A stretch of 14,757 nucleotides of DNA from Deltaproteobacteria bacterium (lineage in GTDB: Bacteria > Desulfobacterota > Syntrophia > Syntrophales > Smithellaceae): NCBI GenBank assembly GCA_019136325.1, contig JAGVUJ010000217.1, forward strand, positions 1 to 14,757. The letters run 5' to 3'. This document shows, one piece after another, positions 6,898 to 12,175 of the stretch. Both the position numbers and the translations under genes were made by a program. Within the stretch, counting starts at the first letter, position 1; every line of letters begins with the position of its first letter. The notes under the pieces are model-generated. The model searched no databases. It worked only from the letters and a program-made list of their open reading frames with translations, and was not told the origin of the DNA.

Positions 6898-7893
6898 ATG
6901 GCTTCAAAAATCATTCTGGAAAGATTCCTCTGGTTTCAAAACGAAATCAAACAGGAAAAATATCCCAACACCAAAACCTTGGCGGAAAAATTTGAAATCA
7001 CCCGCAAAACCGCCCAGCGCGACATTGACTTCATGCGCGACAGACTCAATGCCCCTCTTGTCTATCTGCCCGAACGCAGAGGCTTTGCCTATGAAGATAA
7101 TACCTTCGAACTCTCGGGCTTCTGGCTGGAAGAAGAAGCCTTAACTTCTCTTTTGCTGGCCTATCGTCTGGCCTCGGCCGTGCCGGATATTGCCATCAAA
7201 ACATCGCTGCGGTCTTTTCTGGAACAGTTGCTTAAAAAAATCTCGTATTCAAACACCATTTCCATCAAGAACTTAAACAGTAAAGTCTCCGTCAGCAACA
7301 TCGCATATTCCAAAACATCCGAAAGAATATATCACGCAATCCTCGAAGCCCTGCTTTCCGCCAGACCGGTGTGCATTGAATATCATTCACCGCACAATTC
7401 CCAAATCACCACCCGCGACATTCTTCCGCTGCATCTGCTGCACTACATGGGCACCTGGCACATCATCGCCCATTGCGCGTTAAAAAACGAACTGCGGGAT
7501 TTTGTCCTGTCGCGCATTCAAACCATCACCCCCTGCGCCAGGACCATTACCGCCCGTTTCTCTTCCGGACACGTGCGGGGCTACATCCGCAAGACCTTCG
7601 GCATCTTTCATGGAAAACAGACCAAATCCGTCTGCCTGTGTTTTTCCAAAGATGTTTCCACCTGGATTTCCGAACAGGTTTGGCATCCGGCGCAAAAAAC
7701 ATTCGTCAAAAAAGACGGCCGGCTCTGCCTGACCATTCCCGTTTCCGATTTCCGTGAAATCAAGCGCGAAATTCTCAAATACGGTTCGCAGGTGGAAGTG
7801 ATATCGCCCAAAGCCCTGCGGACGGACATAAAACAGGAAATCGAAAAGATGAGGAAGATATATAATGAGACTCGACAAAAACGAACAAAGTGA
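6898..7893 (+). CDS. WYL-domain transcriptional regulator (HTH-WYL-WCX)
   Basis: Predicted DNA-binding regulator. The N terminus (1-60) is a winged helix-turn-helix with the recognition-helix segment ITRKTAQRDIDFMRD (34-48), as in HTH_11/DeoR-like WYL proteins. The centre is a WYL ligand-sensing domain: GTWHIIAHC (185-193) takes the place of the Trp-Tyr-Leu triad (here W187-H188-I189), followed by FVLSRIQTI, the usual Arg-containing strand. The C terminus resembles the WCX extension. At 331 aa the length is normal. The start is ATG with a strong AAAGGAGG (6886-6893) 4 nt upstream. WYL proteins sense nucleic acids or nucleotides and regulate phage-defence loci, including CRISPR-Cas in cyanobacteria (WYL regulator of a type I-D locus) and BrxR/CapW in other systems. 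It is the nearest gene upstream of the cas operon, on the same strand, but 675 nt away and with its own likely terminator, so control of cas genes is only a hypothesis. Confidence 0.88.
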   Translation: MASKIILERFLWFQNEIKQEKYPNTKTLAEKFEITRKTAQRDIDFMRDRLNAPLVYLPERRGFAYEDNTFELSGFWLEEEALTSLLLAYRLASAVPDIAIKTSLRSFLEQLLKKISYSNTISIKNLNSKVSVSNIAYSKTSERIYHAILEALLSARPVCIEYHSPHNSQITTRDILPLHLLHYMGTWHIIAHCALKNELRDFVLSRIQTITPCARTITARFSSGHVRGYIRKTFGIFHGKQTKSVCLCFSKDVSTWISEQVWHPAQKTFVKKDGRLCLTIPVSDFREIKREILKYGSQVEVISPKALRTDIKQEIEKMRKIYNETRQKRTK

Positions 7894-7915
7894 AGTTTGC
7901 GTCGTTAGTCGAATT

Positions 7916-7945
7916 ATCCCAGGAGCGAAGCGACGTGGGATTTTT
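7916..7945 (+). terminator. Likely terminator of the WYL regulator gene
   Basis: ATCCCA (7916-7921) pairs with TGGGAT (7936-7941) around a GGAGCGAAGCGACG interior that can pair further as GCG/CGC-like contacts. A short run of T follows to 7945. It lies 22 nt after the WYL stop codon. The stem is short, so it may alternatively be a dispersed palindromic repeat that also works as a terminator. Confidence 0.5.
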
Positions 7946-8020
7946 GGCAAAAACATTACAATGGATATTGTGAAGGCCGGCCATGGTGCCCCTATGAGGT
8001 AAATCATTACCCCTTCTGTC

Positions 8021-8045
8021 ATTCCCGCGTGGGTCTGGCGGGAAT
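8021..8045. repeat. Palindromic repeat ATTCCCGC...GCGGGAAT, copy 1
   Basis: Perfect 8-bp inverted repeat ATTCCCGC (8021-8028) / GCGGGAAT (8038-8045) with a 9-nt centre, in the context TCATTCCCGC...GCGGGAATCCA. Such palindromes are dispersed intergenic repeats (REP-like) in many proteobacteria. It precedes copy A of the 58-nt element. Confidence 0.75.
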
Positions 8046-8099
8046 CCAGGAATATTGCGCATAGATATATTTTACAGATGTACAATATTTTTTCTCATC

Positions 8100-8157
8100 G
8101 GACACCAAATGGGGGTGGAGTTTTGGTAAAATTATAAACAAAAAAATGTAGGGACTG
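8100..8157 (+). repeat. 58-nt upstream element, copy A
   Basis: Shares with copy B, in the same order: GGACAC (8100-8105), TGGGGGTGG (8110-8118), TGGTAA (8124-8129), an A-rich run, TGTA (8147-8150) and GGACTG (8152-8157). The first three blocks have identical spacing in both copies and the last two are shifted by 2 nt. Function unknown. Confidence 0.7.
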
Positions 8158-8191
8158 ATCTAACCTAAAGGTCACAAAGCCCGATCAGTCC
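8152..8191. repeat. Inverted repeat at the end of element A
   Basis: GGACTGATC (8152-8160) and GATCAGTCC (8183-8191) are a perfect 9-bp inverted repeat with a 22-nt interior that itself contains ACCT/AGGT. On the + strand it is followed by a run of A; on the - strand it is followed by CTACA and seven T, so it could also end leftward transcripts. Confidence 0.7.
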
Positions 8192-8206
8192 AAAAAAAAT
8201 GAAGTC

Positions 8207-8231
8207 ATTCCCGCATGTTTTTTGCGGGAAT
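8207..8231. repeat. Palindromic repeat ATTCCCGC...GCGGGAAT, copy 2
   Basis: The same 8-bp inverted repeat as copy 1, ATTCCCGC (8207-8214) / GCGGGAAT (8224-8231), with a T-rich 9-nt centre and the same flanks (TC before, CC after). It lies between element copies A and B. Confidence 0.75.
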
Positions 8232-8263
8232 CCAAAATCGTTTCACCGGATACGGTGCTGATG

Positions 8264-8291
8264 ATCAATATCCCTCTTTCGAGGGATTGAT
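8264..8291. other. Bulged hairpin with TTTC loop
   Basis: ATCAAT-AT-CCCTC (8264-8276) pairs with GAGGGATTGAT (8281-8291) around a TTTC loop: 11 bp with a 2-nt bulge. No T run follows, so it is not a terminator. It could be part of a structured RNA or of a degraded mobile element. Confidence 0.5.
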
Positions 8292-8360
8292 AATATTGAA
8301 AACATTCAGTACATAATAACAAACCATCAAACCCACGATGTTTTGGAATGAATAAACGCT

Positions 8361-8380
8361 GTTTCGGAAATTTCCGGAAC
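8361..8380. promoter_or_regulatory. 20-bp near-perfect palindrome, candidate operator
   Basis: GTTTCGGAAATTTCCGGAAC is symmetrical in nine of ten base pairs around a central AATT. It sits about 190 nt upstream of cas5 in DNA without genes. Its size and symmetry fit a site for a dimeric regulator, for example the WYL protein encoded upstream; the link is inferred from position only. Confidence 0.4.
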
Positions 8381-8430
8381 GTTTCTTCATTTTGCGTCGA
8401 TAAAATAATGTTTGAGAAACGTTTTTGATG

Positions 8431-8490
8431 GGACACGCACTGGGGGTGGTGAGGTGGTAAGATAAACGCAAATAAAAAATGTATGGACTG
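8431..8490 (+). repeat. 58-nt upstream element, copy B
   Basis: Second copy of the element, 331 nt after copy A: GGACAC (8431-8436), TGGGGGTGG (8441-8449), TGGTAA (8455-8460), A-rich run, TGTA (8480-8483), GGACTG (8485-8490). It ends 78 nt before the cas5 start, so it probably lies in or just upstream of the cas promoter or leader. Confidence 0.7.
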
Positions 8491-8505
8491 TTTACCGAAC
8501 CGTCC
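8485..8505. repeat. Inverted repeat at the end of element B
   Basis: GGACTGTT (8485-8492) pairs with AACCGTCC (8498-8505) with one mismatch and a 5-nt loop. It occupies the same relative place as the inverted repeat after element A, although the inner sequences differ, so the hairpin itself seems to be the conserved trait. Confidence 0.55.
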
Positions 8506-8519
8506 GCAGAGCACTTTAG

Positions 8520-8537
8520 TTCCCGCAAAGGCGGGAA
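8520..8537. repeat. Palindromic repeat TTCCCGC...GCGGGAA, copy 3
   Basis: TTCCCGC (8520-8526) and GCGGGAA (8531-8537) with a 4-nt centre, a shorter form of the two palindromes upstream. It lies between element B and the ribosome binding site of cas5 (AAAGGAGGTG at 8554-8563), so it would be in the cas mRNA leader. Confidence 0.7.
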
Positions 8538-8568
8538 TTAATAAATATTAAAGAAAGGAGGTGTTTGA

Positions 8569-9240
8569 ATGAACAAATATGAGATAGCGCTTGAAATTGC
8601 GGGTGCTACGGCCATGTGGACGAGACCGGACACTGGTGATTGTCCGGTAAGTTATCCTGCTCCCACATATTCAGCGGTAAAGGGCATTTTTGAATCACTG
8701 CTTTGGGGACCGGCAGTGCAAATCATGCCAACAAAAGTTGAAATCTGCTCTCCCATTCAATATCACAATTACCAAACGAATTATGGTGGTCCGCTGAGGA
8801 AGATGCGCGTCATTGCAGAGGGCGGTGGCTATCAGCTTTTAGCCACCGTGTTAATCGATGTTTGTTATCGATTGTACGCTGATGTATCGCATGTTTCATC
8901 AGCGGTAAAAAGCAGATTACCAAACAAAGCGGCGAAATGGGATAAAAAGACAACATCACCGGGGCATGCTTATCAAGCCATTTTTAGTAGGCGATTAAAA
9001 AGCGGACAGTGTTTTTCCATGCCTTTTCTGGGATGGAAGGAATTTGCACCGTCCTATTTCGGAGAATTCCGCAAGAGGACGGAGATACAATCTGACATCA
9101 ATATGGTAATCCCTTCAATGCTCAGAGAGGTTTTTCCCGGTGGCTACGCATCCGAATGTAACTTTACCTATGACCAGAAAGTAAAGATATCTGCGGGTGT
9201 AATGGAATATGTCAGACAAGGAGGCCAATATGCTGAATGA
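8569..9240 (+). CDS. cas5c: Cas5, type I-C (Cas5c/Cas5d-like)
   Basis: In type I-C, Cas5 binds the 5' handle of the crRNA in Cascade and normally also cuts pre-crRNA, because these systems lack Cas6. Matches to the family: the N-terminal ferredoxin-like strand with MWTRPDTG (16-23), the segment PTYSAVKGIFESLLWGP (32-48) as in Cas5d 'PTYxAxKGIxExxYWKP', a Gly-rich loop at 85-87, and FSRRLKSGQCFSMPFLGWKEF spanning 139-159. At 223 aa the length is usual. The start is ATG with a near-consensus SD (8554-8563). It is the first gene of the cas operon and overlaps cas8 by 11 nt. Odd: aligned from memory with Bacillus halodurans Cas5d, catalytic Tyr46 corresponds to Leu45 and Lys116-His117 to Ala134-Tyr135, with His133 next to them. 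Nuclease activity is thus doubtful or rearranged. Confidence 0.88.
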   Translation: MNKYEIALEIAGATAMWTRPDTGDCPVSYPAPTYSAVKGIFESLLWGPAVQIMPTKVEICSPIQYHNYQTNYGGPLRKMRVIAEGGGYQLLATVLIDVCYRLYADVSHVSSAVKSRLPNKAAKWDKKTTSPGHAYQAIFSRRLKSGQCFSMPFLGWKEFAPSYFGEFRKRTEIQSDINMVIPSMLREVFPGGYASECNFTYDQKVKISAGVMEYVRQGGQYAE

Positions 9241-11275
9241 GTTGTATCAATTGTCTGATGTGCTTAAGACAATCAATATCGAAAGGCGTGATTGGCATAA
9301 GGATTTAAAAACCTTGCCAAAGGCAACAATCAAAAAACCATGCTACAAAATTCTCATCGACAAAGACATTTCGATAGAATCGATTGAGCCTATAATAGAA
9401 GATAAAGTAAAATGCCTTCGCAAGTGGGAAAAAAGTAATGGTAACTCTTTCCCAGGTTTCAATATACAACCTCTTTACCGTATTACCGATGACGGAATAA
9501 AGAAAATAATCAAGAAATGGCGAGAAGGAAAGGAAACAATTGATACTGGTGCGCTTGCGGAGTGGTGCAATGCGGATAATGCAAACTGGGATAAAAAATT
9601 CGAGAAAAAGATAGCGAATTGTCTTATTTCAATTCCCGGTGAACTCAAAGAAATATGTGCCGATATGCCTATAGAGTACAATGCGCTCATAAAACTTTGT
9701 GAGCGTGTTGAAATTCTTGGCAAGGAGAGCACCGGTATATTTTTTCAAAAATTAGAATCCTTTATCAAGGATAGTTTTTCGCAGAATAACTCATCTTTGC
9801 TTTCATTACTTATTCATGAAGGTTCTTCAAAGAAAAAAGCCGACAAAGATCGTGGTGGAATATCTATATTCATGGATATTCCGGATTGGAAAGAATATCC
9901 TGTGGCAAGCAAAGACACCATTGATTGTGTAAACTCATGTTTGTTAAATCTGAATGACAAAAATAATGCAGTTGAAGAAAAAAGTTTTAAAGATGCATTT
10001 GGCGATGAAAGTAAAGGATATAAAGAAAAACTTCCTGAGGTAAAGCTGCCGGTAATTGGCAACGTAAAGCTGCGGGCGATGACCAGCGAATCACCTTGCC
10101 AACGCCGATATGGAACAATAGATGCGAAATCATTTCGCATTGGCGCAAATAGCCGGCGATTAACGAAGGGCGCACTTGAATGGCTTGGTACTGATGAGCG
10201 GGAAGGTGTGACATGGGGGCGTGCCGATTCAAGAGAATTAATTTTTGCCTATCCAACGGTTTTACCTGAATCACCCCTCAAACTGGCTGCATGTTTGGGC
10301 GCACACAAAGCCGATGATACCGGTGCAAGATTTGAAAACTATGCCAAAGATGTTATCGATTCTCTGAAAGGTGTCAAACCCAATCTGAAAGATGTTGAAC
10401 TGCGCATTTTTTCACTCCGAAAAATGGATAAGGCCAGAACAAAGGTTGTTTTTCATCGTAACTATACAGCCCAGCGATTGGCCGATGCAGCAATGGAATG
10501 GCAGAATGGTTGTGCCAATGTAACAAGTATTGAATTCAAAACATGGAGTGAAGAGAAGGGTAAAACTATAATCGTAGGTTCTGAGACGCCATTTCCATTA
10601 CAAATTGCTGATTGCCTCAATCGTGTCTGGAAACTTGATGGAACAAGTAAAAGCGAAGTGATGGCTATTACCAGATCGGAGGGCATTGAGTTACTGCTTG
10701 ACGAATCTGCTTCCAGACGTCACGTGCCACATCTTTTGTCCGTTGCGCTGCAAAATGGGAAGAATCTTTTTATATCGATGGGAAACGCTATGCATCGTAA
10801 TGAGGTCATCTCACTTGCTGCGACGGGTAAACACAAACAATTCATGCCTGCAATTCTAGGGCTTTTGCTTTCGAAATTAGACATCAGAAAGGAGAATTAT
10901 ATGAACAATCCATCTTATCTTGTCGGACGGATGTTGAAAATAGCAGATGAATTACACGCTGTCTATTGCAAGGAAGTCCGCAAAAACAGTCTGCCGCCAC
11001 AATTATTAGGCAATGCTCTAATGGTGGCAGCGCTAGACAGCCCGACGCAAGCACTTTCTCAACTTGCACGACGTATTGCGCCGTATTTGGGATGGGCGCG
11101 CACAAATTCTACAGCATCCGCAGGATTATCAAGATTCTTTTTGAAGGAATTTGGAGAAATTGAAGAAAAACTTCGAGATACAAAACTACCACAGCGGCTT
11201 GATGATTCTGCAAAAGCACAATTACTGTTGGGTTATATTTCCAGCAATTCACAAACAGCAGCAACCAATAATTAA
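9230..11275 (+). CDS. cas8c: Cas8c/Csd1-like large subunit of type I-C Cascade
   Basis: Large Cascade subunit that in type I-C recognises the PAM and positions target DNA. The assignment rests on place (between cas5 and cas7) and on Csd1-like segments, numbered from ATG 9230: an IGxNSRRLTKGALEWLG...GVTWGRADSRELIFAYP region in the middle, LRIFSLRKMDKARTKVVFHRNYT (a Csd1 'LxxxxxxxARxxVxF'-type strand), YLVGRMLKIADEL (about 562-574), and a C-terminal LDDSAKAQLLLGYIS that matches Csd1 'LSxEEQGxFxLGYYHQ'. At 681 aa it is longer than many Cas8c proteins, and the N terminus is divergent. I chose ATG 9230 over the in-frame ATG 9209 because AAGGAGG lies 5 nt before it. This start overlaps the cas5 stop, indicating translational coupling. 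The 3' part carries an internal start for Cas11c. Confidence 0.82.
   Translation: MLNELYQLSDVLKTINIERRDWHKDLKTLPKATIKKPCYKILIDKDISIESIEPIIEDKVKCLRKWEKSNGNSFPGFNIQPLYRITDDGIKKIIKKWREGKETIDTGALAEWCNADNANWDKKFEKKIANCLISIPGELKEICADMPIEYNALIKLCERVEILGKESTGIFFQKLESFIKDSFSQNNSSLLSLLIHEGSSKKKADKDRGGISIFMDIPDWKEYPVASKDTIDCVNSCLLNLNDKNNAVEEKSFKDAFGDESKGYKEKLPEVKLPVIGNVKLRAMTSESPCQRRYGTIDAKSFRIGANSRRLTKGALEWLGTDEREGVTWGRADSRELIFAYPTVLPESPLKLAACLGAHKADDTGARFENYAKDVIDSLKGVKPNLKDVELRIFSLRKMDKARTKVVFHRNYTAQRLADAAMEWQNGCANVTSIEFKTWSEEKGKTIIVGSETPFPLQIADCLNRVWKLDGTSKSEVMAITRSEGIELLLDESASRRHVPHLLSVALQNGKNLFISMGNAMHRNEVISLAATGKHKQFMPAILGLLLSKLDIRKENYMNNPSYLVGRMLKIADELHAVYCKEVRKNSLPPQLLGNALMVAALDSPTQALSQLARRIAPYLGWARTNSTASAGLSRFFLKEFGEIEEKLRDTKLPQRLDDSAKAQLLLGYISSNSQTAATNN
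10886..10894 (+). promoter_or_regulatory. Internal ribosome binding site inside cas8c
   Basis: AGAAAGGAG, 6 nt upstream of an in-frame ATG at 10901 inside the cas8c reading frame. It is stronger than the SD of cas7 or cas4 in this operon. In type I-C systems the small subunit is known to be made by internal initiation in cas8c, and this is the expected location. Confidence 0.8.
10901..11275 (+). CDS. cas11c: Cas11c small subunit translated from inside cas8c (predicted)
   Basis: Predicted separate product of 124 aa from an in-frame ATG in the last fifth of cas8c, ending at the same stop. In type I-C and some other type I systems, Cas11 is translated independently from the 3' end of the cas8 gene and forms the belly of Cascade that stabilises target DNA. 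Here the start is ATG with AGAAAGGAG at ideal distance. The product begins MNNPSYLVGRML and is mostly alpha-helical in appearance, with several Lys/Arg-rich helices (KEVRKN at 24-29, RRIAPYLGWARTN at 57-69, the acidic/basic KEFGEIEEKLRDTK at 82-95) and ends with a low-complexity Asn/Ser/Thr tail. Length fits Cas11c. The start and family position are seen directly; actual expression is inferred. Confidence 0.78.
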   Translation: MNNPSYLVGRMLKIADELHAVYCKEVRKNSLPPQLLGNALMVAALDSPTQALSQLARRIAPYLGWARTNSTASAGLSRFFLKEFGEIEEKLRDTKLPQRLDDSAKAQLLLGYISSNSQTAATNN

Positions 11276-11293
11276 TAATGAAAGGATAATACT

Positions 11294-12175
11294 ATGGAAG
11301 AAAATATCAAAAAATCTACCGGACTCTTAATTCTTGAAGTAGTCAATTCCAATCCGAATGGTGATCCTGACAGAGAAAGCGATCCCCGTCAGCGTCCAAA
11401 CGGTCTCGGTGAAATTTCACCGGTATCTTTCAAACGTAAATTACGTGATCTTGTCGAGGATGAAGGGGATGTTCTCAATGCGGTATGCGAAAAACTGGGG
11501 TTGGCAAAGGATGAATTTAAAATCCTTGAATCAAGGGGTCGCATTCGGGCGGACATCATTAAAGAAATGGGTGATATAAAAAAATTTAATCAAGAGATGT
11601 TCTTGAAAAGTCCATTTGTTAAAAAATATTGGGATGGTCGTCTATTTGGAAATACATTTCTCGAAGAAGGCGGCAATAAGGGGTATATCAAAACCGGCGT
11701 TGCGCAATTTACCATGGGGCTTTCTGTTGCACCGGTTCTTATTCAGCGACATACCAATACAAACAAAGCGGGAGTTGAGGAAGGCAAGACGCAGGGGATG
11801 GCCCCGTTGGCTTACAGAGTTGTCGAACATGGCGTATATTGTATGCCCTTTTATATAAATCCAAGTAATGCTTGCAAGTCTGGCTGCAAGCAGAAAGATA
11901 TTGACCTGCTTAAAGCGTTAATTCCCTATGCCTATGATCACACACGGTCTGCAATTCGTCCTGATGTTCGTATAAGGCACGCCTGGTATATGGAACACGA
12001 AAATTCACTGGGGAGTTGCGCTGATTGGAAGCTCATTGATGCGCTTACACCCAAACGTAAAGGTGACGATCCCATGAAATCTTCAACATCATGGAGCGAT
12101 TATGAAGTACCGGTTACACTGCCTTCCGAACTTAAAGGCAAAGTATCTTTTGACGATTTAATGGAGAACATCTGA
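11294..12175 (+). CDS. cas7c: Cas7c/Csd2 backbone subunit of type I-C Cascade
   Basis: Forms the multi-copy backbone that holds the crRNA guide. Family marks: the N-terminal strand LLILEVVNSNPNGDPD (11-26) with the NPNGDPD motif at 20-26, then SPVSFKRKLRDLV (42-54), equivalent to the 'TDVxLKRKIRxYV' helix. A central GVAQFTMGLSVAPVLIQRHTNT (RNA-binding strand and thumb region) follows, then LLKALIPYAYDHTRSAIRPDVRIRHAWYMEH, matching the Csd2 'xxFExDRSAARGxMxxRGLYVF' segment. At 293 aa the length is typical. A small Cys-containing insertion (NACKSGCKQKD) lies just before that helix. ATG with AAAGGA 7 nt upstream; 18 nt after cas8c. Its TGA overlaps the ATG of cas3 by 1 nt, so the Cascade backbone and the nuclease are translationally coupled. 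Confidence 0.93.
   Translation: MEENIKKSTGLLILEVVNSNPNGDPDRESDPRQRPNGLGEISPVSFKRKLRDLVEDEGDVLNAVCEKLGLAKDEFKILESRGRIRADIIKEMGDIKKFNQEMFLKSPFVKKYWDGRLFGNTFLEEGGNKGYIKTGVAQFTMGLSVAPVLIQRHTNTNKAGVEEGKTQGMAPLAYRVVEHGVYCMPFYINPSNACKSGCKQKDIDLLKALIPYAYDHTRSAIRPDVRIRHAWYMEHENSLGSCADWKLIDALTPKRKGDDPMKSSTSWSDYEVPVTLPSELKGKVSFDDLMENI

Larger units (their letters stand above)
7894..8568. other. Structured non-coding region between the WYL gene and the cas operon
   Basis: About 675 nt without a credible gene: ORFs here are short, have no ribosome binding site and resemble nothing known. It holds a hairpin with a T tail after the WYL gene, three TTCCCGC...GCGGGAA palindromes, two copies of a roughly 58-nt element each ending in an inverted repeat, a bulged hairpin at 8264-8291 and a 20-bp palindrome at 8361-8380. 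No CRISPR repeat-spacer pattern is present. I find no convincing sigma70 promoter, although the cas transcript must start somewhere here. Confidence 0.7.

Noticed and set aside
8185..8528. Minus-strand ORFs of about 90-110 codons in the cas leader region
   Set aside because: No ribosome binding site and no recognisable domain, and they are built from the palindromes and hairpins of the non-coding region.
8019..8540. CRISPR array suggested by repeated TTCCCGC palindromes
   Set aside because: Only three palindromes, unevenly spaced (about 186 and 313 nt) with different centres; no uniform repeat-spacer pattern.
9209..9229. ATG 9209 as start of cas8c
   Set aside because: In frame, but without a proper SD; ATG 9230 has AAGGAGG at 5 nt, and the Cas8-like sequence begins at MLNELYQL.
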